Shown here: piece by piece, positions 9,930-20,484 of the stretch
Layout: every line of letters begins with the position of its first letter
Numbering within the stretch: the stretch's first letter is position 1
NCBI GenBank assembly: GCA_035275345.1
Contig: DATEMY010000033.1
Coordinates: 1-32,709, forward strand
Reading direction: 5' to 3'
Source: JAJVID01 sp035275345
GTDB taxonomy: Bacteria; Acidobacteriota; Blastocatellia; RBC074
DNA: 32,709 bases
Notes under the pieces: generated by a model
What the model saw: only the letters and a program-made list of their open reading frames with translations
What the model was told of the DNA's origin: nothing
The model's database searches: none
Translations under genes and position numbers: made by a program

Positions 9930-11006
9930 ATGAACCCATTGTCATTCCTGATTCAAATTCCATTCTTCCCGGAGCAGGCGTCGAACTTCGCCTTCGAGGT
10001 AGATCTTTTCTATCTCTTCCTAATCGCGCTGACGGCTTTTTTTACAGTGGTGATCGCCGCAGCGGCGGTCTATTTTCTGATCAAATACCGCCGCCGCCGC
10101 AAGAGCGAAGTCCCAGAGCAGATCGAAGGCCACCTGCAGCTCGAACTCGCCTGGACAGTGATCCCGTTCGTCATTTCGATGTTCATCTTCGCGTGGGGCG
10201 CGAAGCTCTATTACCAGATGTACACTGACCCGAAGGACGCGCTGGAAATTTTCATCACCGGAAAACAATGGATGTGGCGCGCTCAACACCCGGATGGGCA
10301 GCGCGAGATCAACGAGTTGCATGTGCCTCTGGGCCGCCGCGTCAAACTGACGATGACCAGCGAGGACGTGATCCACGCGTATTACATTCCCGCCTTCCGA
10401 ACCAAGACGGACGTGGTGCCGGGGCGTTACACGACGAGCTGGTTTACGCCGACCAAGGTCGGCGAATACCATCTCTTCTGCGCGGAATATTGCGGCACGA
10501 AGCATTCAGGGATGATCGGCAAGGTAATCGTCATGGAGTACCCTGATTACCAGGCCTGGCTGCGCGGCGTTCCCAGAGACAAGTCGCCCGCCGAGGCCGG
10601 GGCGCAGATTTTCACCAGTATGGCCTGCAACAACTGCCATCTGGATGGGAACACCGGGCGCGGCCCGTCGCTCCGTAATCTGTACGGCACGGACGTCAAA
10701 CTCGCCGACGGGTCTACCGTGAAGGTGGACGACGCCTATCTCCGCCAATCGATCCTCAATCCCGGCGCCAAGATCGTTGGGGGCTACTCGAACGACATGC
10801 CCACGTTCCAGGGATTGATGTCCGAAGAGCAGGTGGCGATGATCATCCAATACATCAAATCAATCGGGCCCAAGCAAGGCGAGGCGACGACCGCGCCCAG
10901 ACCGGCCGCGGCGGCTCCAGCTCCGGCGCCTCCCGTGGCGCCCGCGGCGCAACCCATCGGGCGACCGGCAAGTCCGAAACCGGCCTCGCCGCCAGGTGAA
11001 CAATAG
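9930..11006 (+). CDS. ctaC: cytochrome c oxidase subunit II with fused cytochrome c domain (caa3 type)
   Basis: CuA subunit of the terminal oxidase, 358 residues from ATG 9930. An in-frame ATG at 9882 would add 16 residues, but it abuts an inverted repeat and adds no family sequence. Two N-terminal membrane spans come first, then the cupredoxin domain with CuA ligands His149, Cys184, Cys188, His192 and Met195 (FCAEYCGTKHSGM). A class I cytochrome c domain follows: CNNCH at 233-237, with a Met in NDMPTF. A Pro/Ala-rich tail ends it. The fused heme makes this a caa3 oxidase that can take electrons directly from alternative complex III. Confidence 0.95.
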   Translation: MNPLSFLIQIPFFPEQASNFAFEVDLFYLFLIALTAFFTVVIAAAAVYFLIKYRRRRKSEVPEQIEGHLQLELAWTVIPFVISMFIFAWGAKLYYQMYTDPKDALEIFITGKQWMWRAQHPDGQREINELHVPLGRRVKLTMTSEDVIHAYYIPAFRTKTDVVPGRYTTSWFTPTKVGEYHLFCAEYCGTKHSGMIGKVIVMEYPDYQAWLRGVPRDKSPAEAGAQIFTSMACNNCHLDGNTGRGPSLRNLYGTDVKLADGSTVKVDDAYLRQSILNPGAKIVGGYSNDMPTFQGLMSEEQVAMIIQYIKSIGPKQGEATTAPRPAAAAPAPAPPVAPAAQPIGRPASPKPASPPGEQ

Positions 11007-11030
11007 AAACAGAACCGATAAGGCGCATTT

Positions 11031-12683
11031 ATGGCAAACGAAGCTATTTATAAGTCAGAGGGACGCAAGAATTATCTGAACGCCGCGACAACGGTGAAGT
11101 CGTGGCTGCTGACGCTGGATCACAAGAGGATCGGACTGCTTTATCTGTTTGCGATCTCTTTCTTCTTCGCCATCGGCGGCATCTACGCGACGCTGATCCG
11201 TATAGAACTGATCACGCCGGCGGGCGATCTGTTGACGCCGGAGATGTACAACCGCGTCTTCACGATGCATGGCGTGACGATGATCTTTTTCTTCCTGATC
11301 CCGTCAATCCCCGCTGTCCTTGGCAATTTCATGCTGCCGCTCATGCTGGGCGCGAAAGACGTGGCCTTCCCGAGGCTCAACTTGATGAGTTGGTACGTCT
11401 TCATGATAGGCGCCAGTCTGATGCTATACACGATGCTCAGCGGCGGCGTTGACACCGGGTGGACGTTCTACCCGCCGTACAGTTCGATTTACTCGAACAG
11501 TCAGGTCACGATCGCGGGAGTTTCGATTTTCGTCACCGGCTTCAGCTCGATCCTCACCGGACTGAACTTCATGGTGACGATCCACACGATGCGCGCGCCC
11601 GGCTTGACCTGGTTCCGGTTGCCGCTGTTCGTCTGGGCGCAATACGCGACGAGCCTGATCATGGTGCTCGGCACACCGGTCATCGCGATCACGGTGCTGG
11701 CGCTGGCCTTCGAGCGCACTCTGCAGATCGGCATCTTCGACCCGAAGCTCGGTGGCGACCCGGTGCTCTTCCAGCACATGTTCTGGTTCTACTCGCACCC
11801 GGCGGTTTACATCATGATTCTGCCTTCAATGGGCGTGATCAGCGAGCTGATCGCCGCGATGACGCGCAAGCGCATCTTCGGTTATAACTTCGTGGCCTTC
11901 TCGTCTCTGGCTATCGCGGTCTTCGGATTCCTGGTCTGGGGGCATCATATGTTCACTACCAGCCAGTCGTTGTACACCGGAATGGTCTTCTCGCTGATCA
12001 GCTACGCGGTGGCGATCCCGTCGGCGATCAAGATCTTCAACTGGACGGCGACGATTTATAAAGGTTCCGTCTCGTTCGACACGCCGATGATATACGCGCT
12101 GGCCTTCCTGGGGCTGTTCACCATCGGCGGAATGACCGGATTGTTCCTGGCCGCCCTGGGGCTGGACGTTCACTTGCATGACACCTACTTCGTCGTCGCG
12201 CACTTCCATTACGTCATGGTGGGCGGACAGGTGATCGGATTCCTGGGTGGATTGCATTACTGGTGGCCTAAGATCACGGGCCGACGCTATTCGGAATTTC
12301 TGGGCCGGATCTCGGCGTTGATCATCTTCATCGGATTCAATCTGACGTTCATGCCGCAATTCATCCTCGGGCAGTTGGGAATGCCGCGACGCTATCACGC
12401 CTACCCGCCTGAATTTCAGGTACTGCACGTTCTGTCGAGCGCGGGCGCTTCGATCCTGGCGGTCGGATTTATTCTGCCGGCTTTTTACCTTTTGTATTCG
12501 CTCAAATACGGCGAGAAGGCGGGGGCGAATCCGTGGATGGCCGCGGGACTGGAATGGCAGACCCCGTCGCCGCCGCCGACCGAAAATTTCATTTTCCAGC
12601 CCGTGGTCACGCACGAGCCTTATGAATTCGAGCACGTCGAGGAGATCAAACAGGCTCGGGAGGCCGAACTGCAAGGGGCATAA
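11031..12683 (+). CDS. ctaD: cytochrome c oxidase subunit I, A2-type heme-copper catalytic subunit
   Basis: Catalytic subunit with low-spin heme and heme a3-CuB centre, 550 residues, twelve-span architecture. CuB ligands are His256 in YSHPAVY and His305-His306 in GHHMFT. Tyr260 is the expected cross-linked Tyr. His391 and His393 lie in HLHDTYFVVAHFHYV. The D-channel Glu of HPEVY is absent, and the YS pair at 254-255 precedes HPAVY, the signature of A2-type oxidases such as those of Rhodothermus and Thermus caa3. It follows subunit II by 24 bases. A repeat-filled gap separates it from subunit III. Confidence 0.96.
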   Translation: MANEAIYKSEGRKNYLNAATTVKSWLLTLDHKRIGLLYLFAISFFFAIGGIYATLIRIELITPAGDLLTPEMYNRVFTMHGVTMIFFFLIPSIPAVLGNFMLPLMLGAKDVAFPRLNLMSWYVFMIGASLMLYTMLSGGVDTGWTFYPPYSSIYSNSQVTIAGVSIFVTGFSSILTGLNFMVTIHTMRAPGLTWFRLPLFVWAQYATSLIMVLGTPVIAITVLALAFERTLQIGIFDPKLGGDPVLFQHMFWFYSHPAVYIMILPSMGVISELIAAMTRKRIFGYNFVAFSSLAIAVFGFLVWGHHMFTTSQSLYTGMVFSLISYAVAIPSAIKIFNWTATIYKGSVSFDTPMIYALAFLGLFTIGGMTGLFLAALGLDVHLHDTYFVVAHFHYVMVGGQVIGFLGGLHYWWPKITGRRYSEFLGRISALIIFIGFNLTFMPQFILGQLGMPRRYHAYPPEFQVLHVLSSAGASILAVGFILPAFYLLYSLKYGEKAGANPWMAAGLEWQTPSPPPTENFIFQPVVTHEPYEFEHVEEIKQAREAELQGA

Positions 12684-12687
12684 TCTA

Positions 12688-12903
12688 GGGCAAACTGTCG
12701 GTTCGCCTTGGCTGCAGACATGGACCGGTTGGAATGCAAATGGGTGAACTGTCAGTTGTCCCCGGCTTCCGGTGAATACTAATTGAAGAAAACATGGGCG
12801 GACTGATAATTCGCCCCGGCCTCCGGCGAAGGCCGCCCTCCGGCGGAGGTCGCCCTCCGGCGAAGGCCCCATAACAAAGCACGGGCAAGCTGACAGTTTG
12901 CCC
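12688..12903. repeat. four related 20-21-nt palindromes with 54-bp spacing
   Basis: Imperfect palindromes of general form GGGCrAACTGwCAGTTyGCC begin at 12688, 12742, 12796 and 12883. The first three are exactly 54 bp apart. The third interval is longer (87 bp) because of a GC-rich direct repeat of CCCTCCGGCGAAGG type (about 12813-12870). Spacer sequences share a CCCCGGCtTCCGGtGAA block, so the whole gap looks like a degenerate tandem array. It lies within the oxidase operon between ctaD and ctaE. The last palindrome ends seven bases before the ctaE ribosome binding site. Confidence 0.8.
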
Positions 12904-12920
12904 TACATTGGAGAACTATC

Positions 12921-13616
12921 TTGGCTGAACACGCGACACATGTTGAAGGGCTGGCGCATCATTTCGTCAGCATGGAACAGCAGAAGGAGGCGGGAATGGT
13001 CGGAATGTGGCTCTTCCTGCTGACGGAAATCATGTTTTTCGGCGGGCTGTTCCTGGCCTATACGATCTACCGCACGACCTATCCCGAGGGCTTCCTTTAC
13101 GGCAGCCACCTGCTCAACGTGCCGCTCGGCGGAACCAACACCGTCGTGTTGATTGTCAGCAGCTTGACCATGGCCATGGCGGTCTATTATTCGCAAAAAG
13201 GCGACCGGAAGAAACTTATGGCCTTTCTTTCGATCACGTTGATATTGGGACTGGCCTTCCTGGTGATCAAATATTTCGAGTATATGTCGAAGATACACGA
13301 CAATCTCTTCCCGGCGGCGAGCCTTTACAATCCCGCTACGAGCGGTCCGCACGGAGTGCCAGAACCTTTGCAGCAGCAGGTGCAGATCTTCCTCTGGATA
13401 TATTTTATGATGACCGGCCTGCACGCGCTGCATATGATCGTCGGCGCGGGTATCCTGATCACGTTGATCGTCATGGCGCAGAGAGGCAAGTTTAGCAGGA
13501 ACTACAATTCGCCGGTCGAAATCAGCGGCCTCTATTGGCACTTCGTTGACATCGTCTGGATATTCCTTTTCCCGCTGCTCTATCTGACAGGTTATCACGT
13601 TGGCGGCGGACACTGA
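12921..13616 (+). CDS. ctaE: cytochrome c oxidase subunit III
   Basis: 231 residues with seven hydrophobic spans. The core is family-typical: GMWLFLLTEIMFFGGLFLAY at the first span, FLWIYFMMTGLHALHMIVG, and the ending SGLYWHFVDIVWIFLFPLLYL. Subunit III stabilises subunit I and the proton uptake path and holds no redox centre. The start is TTG 12921, supported by GGAGA at 12910-12914 with six bases spacing and by the absence of a better start. The gene follows a 237-bp repeat-filled gap after ctaD and precedes ctaF by 16 bases. Confidence 0.94.
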   Translation: MAEHATHVEGLAHHFVSMEQQKEAGMVGMWLFLLTEIMFFGGLFLAYTIYRTTYPEGFLYGSHLLNVPLGGTNTVVLIVSSLTMAMAVYYSQKGDRKKLMAFLSITLILGLAFLVIKYFEYMSKIHDNLFPAASLYNPATSGPHGVPEPLQQQVQIFLWIYFMMTGLHALHMIVGAGILITLIVMAQRGKFSRNYNSPVEISGLYWHFVDIVWIFLFPLLYLTGYHVGGGH

Positions 13617-13632
13617 TATATCGAGAGGGGCT

Positions 13633-13974
13633 ATGGCAGATCATTCTCACGTCACTACTCACGAGCATCCCGATAATCCCATCAAATATTACGTCGGCGT
13701 CTTCTTATTGCTGATGGTAATGACAGCGCTGACGGTCTTTGTAGCCCGGTATGATTTGGAGCATTACTGGGGGCCGCTCAACGCCATTGTCGCGCTGACC
13801 ATCGCGGTGATCAAGGCGACGGCGGTCATTCTGATCTTCATGCACGTGCGCTGGGGGTCGCGCCTGACGCAGGTGATCGTCGTGGCGTCTATATTCTGGC
13901 TGCTCATCATGTTGTCCTTCACAATCAGCGATTACTTCACGCGCGGCGGCTGGCCGACCACTCTTGGTCAATGA
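13633..13974 (+). CDS. ctaF: cytochrome c oxidase subunit IV (prokaryotic CtaF/CoxD type)
   Basis: 113-residue protein with a His-rich N-terminus and three hydrophobic spans, matching bacterial subunit IV (IKYYVGVFLLLMVMTALTVFVA; IKATAVILIFMHVRW). ATG 13633 is chosen because GAGAGG lies just upstream; an upstream in-frame ATG at 13600 would overlap subunit III. It is the last gene of the respiratory locus and is followed by a strong terminator. Confidence 0.9.
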   Translation: MADHSHVTTHEHPDNPIKYYVGVFLLLMVMTALTVFVARYDLEHYWGPLNAIVALTIAVIKATAVILIFMHVRWGSRLTQVIVVASIFWLLIMLSFTISDYFTRGGWPTTLGQ

Positions 13975-14001
13975 GGTCGGCCCGGAAGCTGAGACAAATT
14001 C

Positions 14002-14044
14002 GCGCCGCTCAGTCAGATCAGAATTGATCCTGAGCGGCGCTTTT
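14002..14044 (+). terminator. Rho-independent terminator of the act-cta locus
   Basis: An 11-bp perfect stem, GCGCCGCTCAG (14002-14012) and CTGAGCGGCGC (14030-14040), is followed directly by TTTTATATTGT. The 17-nt loop can form a further small stem (GATCA/TGATC). It lies 28 bases after the ctaF stop. Confidence 0.92.
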
Positions 14045-14109
14045 ATATTGTCTGACAGCGCAGATGGGCTGGAGAGTTGCAACACTTCAAGATCTCGACC
14101 TGAATTCAT

Positions 14110-14880
14110 ATGACGATCATTCAAGGCTTACTGCTATTCGGCGCGGCGATGATGGCCGGGATGATGAATGCGGTCGCGGGCGGCGGGACGCTGGTCACTT
14201 TTCCGGCGCTGATCTGGGCGGGGCGCCCTGAAATCATCGCGAACGCTACCAGCACCGTCGCTCTTGTGCCGGGCACCTGGGCGAGCGCTTACGGATATCG
14301 CGCGGAGTTGCTCAAGGCGCCTAGAAAATTCCTCTACCTGATCATCCCGAGCGTCGCCGGAGGTTTGATCGGCGCGGTCTTGCTCAAACGGACTCCCTCG
14401 ACGATCTTCGCCGCGCTGGTCCCTTTTCTCATCCTGTTCGCCACGATCCTTTTTATGCTTCAAGGGCCGGTTCAGCGCCGGTTGCGGTCGCTGACGACCG
14501 AGCATCAGGAGGCGACCGCAAGATGGATGGTCGGCGCCGGATTCTATCAATTTCTGGTCGCGATCTACGGCGGGTATTTCGGCGGGGGGATCGGCATTCT
14601 GATGCTGGCCGTTCTGGGACTGATGGGCTTGAGCGATATCCATCAGATGAACGGACTGAAGAATATTTTAGGTTCGGCGACCAATATGGTAGCGGCCACG
14701 TTCTTTATTTTCGCCGGAATGGTTGACTGGCCGAGCGCGGCGCTGATGGCCGCAGGCGCGATCGTCGGCGGATACGGCGCGGCGGGGATAGCCAGAAAGA
14801 TCGGGCAGAAGGCCGTGCGCAGAATTGTGATCGTGACCGGGTTCGCGATGACAATTTTGCTGATGCTCAAGCGGCGGTAG
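14110..14880 (+). CDS. TauE/SafE family (DUF81) membrane permease
   Basis: 256 residues with about eight hydrophobic spans in two similar halves, each opening with a Gly-rich motif: GMMNAVAGGGTLVTFPAL near the N-terminus and GYFGGGIGILMLAVLGLMG in the centre. This is the pattern of TauE/SafE permeases, which export sulfite or sulfoacetate or move other organosulfur anions. Substrate cannot be assigned here, and no sulfur genes are adjacent. It follows the locus terminator and is convergent with the MFS gene, 36 bases away. Confidence 0.88.
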   Translation: MTIIQGLLLFGAAMMAGMMNAVAGGGTLVTFPALIWAGRPEIIANATSTVALVPGTWASAYGYRAELLKAPRKFLYLIIPSVAGGLIGAVLLKRTPSTIFAALVPFLILFATILFMLQGPVQRRLRSLTTEHQEATARWMVGAGFYQFLVAIYGGYFGGGIGILMLAVLGLMGLSDIHQMNGLKNILGSATNMVAATFFIFAGMVDWPSAALMAAGAIVGGYGAAGIARKIGQKAVRRIVIVTGFAMTILLMLKRR

Positions 14881-14916
14881 TGGTTATTCTTGCCGTATGC
14901 GCAATTGAAAACCGAT

Positions 14917-16170
14917 CTAGGGCTGGGCAGTCGCCGCTTTTACCTGAGCCGGCAACCGGAAGTACCCAAAGCAGGCGAACAGAACCAGCATCGCCGCGCT
15001 CGCAAAAAAGAGGAGCCTGATTCCCAACGCCTGCGCCAACGATCCCGAGATGATCAATCCGACGAGTTGCGAAATTGACAGGACGGACATGAAGCTGCTG
15101 CTGACGCGCCCGACCAGTTCGACCGGCGTCTCCTGTTGCATCAGCGTCTGCGTGGGCACGATGATGAAGATCGCGCCGAAGCCTATGCCGAACGCGCCGA
15201 TTCCGGCCACCACCACGTGACCGATCGAAGCCATGACCATCACGGCTATTCCCATTCCGAGCAATCCGGCGATCACCAGAAAACTCTTCGACCGATCATT
15301 GGCGAACCTGGTGATGAATTGGGTAGCGAAGATCATGCCGACGCCGATCAGCGAGTTGATTACGCCGAACTGAAATTCGGTCCCTTTCAGCGAGTCTCTG
15401 ACGTAGACGGCGATCAACGGGCCGAAACAGCTGAGCGCGAACATCCCCGCCGCCATCGCCAGGATGACGAATGAGATCGTCGCGTGGGTGAAGATAAACC
15501 GCGCTCCCGCCATCAGGTCGTTGATGATTGATCTCAGCTTGCCCCTTTCTGATGAGGCGGAGGGCTCCGCGCCGGCGCGTTCTCTCCGGATCGCGATCGC
15601 CGCAATCATCGCGGCGGAGAAGATAAAACTGGCGCCGTCGAAATAGTAGGCGGGTTTCGCGCCGACCCACTTGACCAGGGCCCCGGCGATGGCGGGGCTG
15701 ACGATGCGCACCACTTGAAACGCCTGCTGCACCAGCGCGTTCGCGGCCAGCAACCCTTCCTTGGGCGTGATGGCGCGGATCATGATCGTCTGAGCCGGGA
15801 CGAAAAACGTCGAGACCGCGCTGAGCGCGAAGAGAATCGCGTAAATTTGATTGAGTCCCGAAGCGAACACGAGGCCGAGGACAAGAGCCGCGCGGATCAG
15901 GTCGCTGGCGATCATCGTCAACCTGGCGTCCAACCGGTCTACGAAAACGCCCGAGATCGGGCCGAGCAGCGCGAACGGAATCAGGAAGGCGACGCTGATC
16001 AGCGTGATCTGCGCGGCGGTCGCTTGCAAACGAAACGACACGTCGCTCAAGACCGCGAACAGGGCCAGGAAATCGCCGAAGATACTGACGATCTGCGCGA
16101 TCCACAACCGCCGAACGGGACGTATCGCCAGAACTTCGCGAAAGGATAATTGTTTTGTTTCTGCTGCCAT
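14917..16170 (-). CDS. MFS transporter, EntS/MFS_3-like
   Basis: 417-residue major facilitator with twelve hydrophobic spans. Visible family features are SIFGDFLALFAV in the first span, GPISGVFVDRLDARLTMIASDLIRA in the loop 2-3 region, and VGRVSSSFMSVLSISQLVGLIISG in the C-terminal half. This resembles the MFS_3 group (enterobactin exporter EntS and macrolide-efflux-like proteins), so export of a hydrophobic small molecule is likely, but the substrate is unknown. Start ATG at 16170 has no clear ribosome binding site. It lies downstream of the response regulator on the same strand with a 106-bp gap. Confidence 0.85.
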   Translation of the reverse strand: MAAETKQLSFREVLAIRPVRRLWIAQIVSIFGDFLALFAVLSDVSFRLQATAAQITLISVAFLIPFALLGPISGVFVDRLDARLTMIASDLIRAALVLGLVFASGLNQIYAILFALSAVSTFFVPAQTIMIRAITPKEGLLAANALVQQAFQVVRIVSPAIAGALVKWVGAKPAYYFDGASFIFSAAMIAAIAIRRERAGAEPSASSERGKLRSIINDLMAGARFIFTHATISFVILAMAAGMFALSCFGPLIAVYVRDSLKGTEFQFGVINSLIGVGMIFATQFITRFANDRSKSFLVIAGLLGMGIAVMVMASIGHVVVAGIGAFGIGFGAIFIIVPTQTLMQQETPVELVGRVSSSFMSVLSISQLVGLIISGSLAQALGIRLLFFASAAMLVLFACFGYFRLPAQVKAATAQP

Positions 16171-16276
16171 AACTGGTGGACCATGGGAAAAGGTTGTTTC
16201 GGAATCTGGCGGCCCTCAATTTTCAAGAGGCTGATTGAAAGCAAAAAGATAGTGTGATGAGCAAATATTCTTCAGC

Positions 16277-17647
<1,371 letters not shown>

Positions 17648-17792
17648 ATACGCGAAGTTTAACAATCAGCCGCAGGCTTGCCAATGATGAAAGGGAATTC
17701 AGCGCTCCTTCCCGCGCGCTTCTTGCGTCATTTAGTTTGAATGGAGCATACTTCCAACTTAATCAAATCCACTGAAAAGAGAGGCGAACAAA

Positions 17793-19022
17793 ATGGCTTA
17801 CATCATCGATATAGCGCGCACTCCACGAGGGCGCGGCAAAATGGGCAAGGGCGCGCTCAATAACATCCACCCGCATGAACTACTGGCGCAGACCCTCAAC
17901 CATCTCGCCGAACGCTCCGGGATCGACAAGAGCGACGTAGACGACGTGGTCATCGGCTGTGTTTCGCAGTCCGGGGAGCAGGGCGGCGACATCGCTCGAA
18001 TGGCCGTCCTGGCCGCCGATTGGCCCCTCGAGGTGACCGGCGTTTCGCTCAACCGCTACTGCGGCTCCGGTCTTCAAGCCGTCAACTTCGCCGCGATGGG
18101 CGTGATGTCTGGGATGCAACGACTCGTTGTCGGCGGCGGCGTCGAGAGCATGTCACGCGTCCCGATGGGATCGGACGGAGCGGGGCTGGACGGGAACAAC
18201 CCGCTTTTGCGAAAGAAGCATTTCCAGGTCCCGCAGGGGATCAGCGCCGATCTGATCGCTACGCTCGAAAATTTCAGCCGCGAGGAGATTGATCAATTCG
18301 CATTGCGTTCGCAGCAACGCGCGGCCCAGTCGCAGCGCGAAGGCTATTTCAAGAAGAGTCTGTTTGCAGTTCTCGATCCTGGGACCGGCGCGGTGGCGCT
18401 GGAGGTTGACGAATACCCGCGCCCTGAAACGACCCTCGAAGGATTGGCGTCCCTTGAACCGTCGTTCGCAGCGTGGGGCGTCAAAGCGGTCGGGCCGAAC
18501 GGCGAAACGCTCGATCAAATGGCGCTGAAGAAGTATCCGCAGGCCGGCGAGATTCGCCACGTCCACACCGCCGGCAATTCCAGCGGCATTGTTGACGGCG
18601 CGGCCGCCGCGCTAATCGCTTCGGAAGATTACGTCCAGGCGCATGGCTTGAAGCCGAGAGCGAAAATCAGGGCGATGGCCACGGCCGGCGCCGAGCCGGT
18701 GATCATGCTGACCGCGCCCACGCCCGCCGCCAAAAAGGCGCTGGCCCAACTGCGGATGACGCCCCAGGACATTGACCTGTGGGAGATCAACGAAGCCTTC
18801 GCCGTCGTGCCGATGCAGACGATGCGCAATCTCGGAGTCGACCCCGATAAGGTCAATGTCAACGGCGGCGCCATCGCGCTCGGACACCCGTTGGGCGCGA
18901 CCGGCGCGATGATCCTCGGAACGGCCGTTGATGAACTCGAACGCCGCGGCCTGGGCACGGCCTTGATTACTCTTTGCATCGGAGGCGGCCAGGCTGTGGC
19001 GACCATCATCGAACGGGTGTGA
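17793..19022 (+). CDS. thiolase family protein (acetyl-CoA C-acyltransferase)
   Basis: Condensing/cleaving thiolase of 409 residues with all catalytic residues: nucleophile Cys90 in NRYCGSGLQAV, His365 in GGAIALGHPLGATGA and Cys395 in LCIGGGQAVA. It would cleave 3-ketoacyl-CoA to acetyl-CoA plus shortened acyl-CoA, or act as acetoacetyl-CoA thiolase. AGAGAGG at 17778-17784 precedes ATG 17793. It stands alone between a divergent response regulator gene and a DUF4912 gene. The nearby crotonases and AtoE transporter point to beta-oxidation or short-chain acid catabolism. It could belong to the same regulon, but I saw no CGGTAAG palindrome in its promoter region. Confidence 0.92.
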   Translation: MAYIIDIARTPRGRGKMGKGALNNIHPHELLAQTLNHLAERSGIDKSDVDDVVIGCVSQSGEQGGDIARMAVLAADWPLEVTGVSLNRYCGSGLQAVNFAAMGVMSGMQRLVVGGGVESMSRVPMGSDGAGLDGNNPLLRKKHFQVPQGISADLIATLENFSREEIDQFALRSQQRAAQSQREGYFKKSLFAVLDPGTGAVALEVDEYPRPETTLEGLASLEPSFAAWGVKAVGPNGETLDQMALKKYPQAGEIRHVHTAGNSSGIVDGAAAALIASEDYVQAHGLKPRAKIRAMATAGAEPVIMLTAPTPAAKKALAQLRMTPQDIDLWEINEAFAVVPMQTMRNLGVDPDKVNVNGGAIALGHPLGATGAMILGTAVDELERRGLGTALITLCIGGGQAVATIIERV

Positions 19023-19041
19023 GCGGCGCGACGCGCCGCTC
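19021..19041 (+). terminator. hairpin at the end of the thiolase gene
   Basis: GAGCGGCG (19021-19028), loop CGACG, CGCCGCTC (19034-19041) gives an 8-bp GC-rich stem starting within the stop codon. No T-run follows, so it may be a weak terminator or a 3'-end stabiliser. Confidence 0.45.
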
Positions 19042-19224
19042 GACCGAGCTGAATCGAATTTGACGCTGATAACGCCGTCTGCCACTTAAGAAATGACGCT
19101 TGACATCGCCGAGTCCTGCTCATAATCTTCCCGCTATTCTGTCCGCTGAACGAAAACAGGCTTACAGGCCTTACCCGCTGCAGCCCTGGCTTCGTAGCTC
19201 AAATTTTCTATTGAGAGGACTCTC

Positions 19225-20280
19225 GTGCCCTTTTTCTTCGATCTATCATCATTGATTCCGACCGTTGAGCGCAATCCGTTCGAGCCAGTCATGGTGTCCG
19301 ACGAACCGCCCGCCGAACCGGTTGATGAAGAGATTCCCGCCGAGCCGATCGCGGACACGGGGCTGCCTTTGCCCTCGCATTACGATTTCGACATGATGCG
19401 GGCGCTGGTGCAGGACCCGTTTCGGATATTTGTTTACTGGCAATTGAAGGACGACCCCTTCGAGCGCGTGCGCAAGATTTTTCCCGCCGAGGCCGCCAAC
19501 GGATTTCACACATCGCTCAAGCTGATTGACGAGACCAACAACATCTCGGTCTTCTTCGATGCGGCCTTCGCTCGCGAATATTGGTTCCAGGTCTTCCCGA
19601 ACAGGACTTATCAAGTCGAGTTGGGCATGCGGTCGCCGCGCTACGGCTTCATCAAGCTCTTAAGCTCGCAACCGATCACTACGCCGCGAGCCGGGCCTTC
19701 CGACAAGGAAGCCGAAGAACCCGAGTATCAGATCTCAGCCGATGATTTCCTGCGCGTGTTGCGAGAGAGCCATCTGGTGCCCGAACGCGCCTTCACACTG
19801 GAAGGATTGTTGCCCGGAGCGGAAAACGTTCCCGCCGGCGCTCGTGGCGCTTTGTGGGATGCGCTCCCCGCTTCATTCCGCCGGATTGTACGCGACATGG
19901 CCGATATCCAATCCGGGCGCGATTACGAACGATGGTGGGAGAGGCTGGACAGAGATGAGCTGGCCGGCATGGTCAGAGAGTTTTTGATGATCATCAATCA
20001 AATGGGCGGCGGAGAGCTCGGCTACATGCTTTTGCTTCGTTACCTTCCGGAGCTGCTGCGCCGCGCGATCCAGGAAGAAGGCGGCGGCGAATTGCGGATT
20101 GATAAACCGATCACGCTCTATCTGGCGGAGAGACTGGGCCAGACCGCCTCGGAGATGAACGCCGTCTCTTCCTCGGAAAACTTCCCCGCGCCTCCATCGC
20201 CAGCGCAGCCCGCGCCGACTTCTCCTCCCGTCACGCCAGGCGACGTTTCGCACGGTCAATGGCTGCCGAGTATGAAATAG
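19225..20280 (+). CDS. DUF4912 domain protein
   Basis: 351 residues of unknown function. The start is GTG 19225 with GAGAGGA at 19213-19219. An acidic, Pro/Glu-rich N-terminus (about 1-48) precedes the DUF4912-like part (about 50-155), with DPFRIFVYWQL and the pattern of an aromatic-rich beta-sandwich (REYWFQVFPNRTYQVELG). A second, helical region (about 170-300) contains LVPERAFTLEGLLPGAENVPAGARGALWDALPASFRRIVRDM. The C-terminus is Pro/Ser/Ala-rich. There is no signal peptide. It has no operon partner and is convergent with atoE. Families with this domain are uncharacterised, so no role is assigned. Confidence 0.8.
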   Translation: MPFFFDLSSLIPTVERNPFEPVMVSDEPPAEPVDEEIPAEPIADTGLPLPSHYDFDMMRALVQDPFRIFVYWQLKDDPFERVRKIFPAEAANGFHTSLKLIDETNNISVFFDAAFAREYWFQVFPNRTYQVELGMRSPRYGFIKLLSSQPITTPRAGPSDKEAEEPEYQISADDFLRVLRESHLVPERAFTLEGLLPGAENVPAGARGALWDALPASFRRIVRDMADIQSGRDYERWWERLDRDELAGMVREFLMIINQMGGGELGYMLLLRYLPELLRRAIQEEGGGELRIDKPITLYLAERLGQTASEMNAVSSSENFPAPPSPAQPAPTSPPVTPGDVSHGQWLPSMK

Positions 20281-20310
20281 CGACGCCTTTGCCGGCTTTT
20301 ACTTAATCGC

Positions 20311-20475
20311 AGTCTTGGGTTGAACTCAGAAGAGGCCCAACCACGGGGATCACGGGGATCACGGGGATGAACTTGGTAAGAAGACACACCGAACCTTTCT
20401 TCCATAGAACCTTTTCCCCTTCTTTCCCCCGTGTTCTCCGTGATCCCCGTGGTTCTTTTTGCTCAACCCCAGACT
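20311..20475. repeat. nested inverted repeat between convergent genes
   Basis: Outer arms 20311-20325 and 20461-20475 match in 13 of 15 positions. Inner arms 20339-20355 and 20438-20454 are perfect over 17 nt. The left inner arm is part of a triple 9-nt tandem CACGGGGAT (20342-20368). The element lies between the 3' ends of the DUF4912 gene and atoE and could act as a bidirectional terminator, or be a mobile palindromic repeat. Otherwise the 204-bp gap holds nothing recognisable. Confidence 0.85.
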
Positions 20476-20484
20476 GGAGTTTAC

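Noticed and set aside
11826..12872. 348-codon minus-strand frame over ctaD and the repeat gap, with recurring GxLTVxP peptides
   Set aside because: The recurring peptides only reflect 54-bp repeat spacing being divisible by three; the rest is antisense to ctaD.
12688..12903. CRISPR-like array with 54-bp period
   Set aside because: The repeats are degenerate palindromes of about 20 nt, only four in number, and the spacers are partly related to each other.
17648..17700. Possible sigma-54 promoter (GG-N10-GC) before the response regulator on the minus strand
   Set aside because: Only the GG and GC pairs match; the TT preceding the GC is missing and such loose matches are common.
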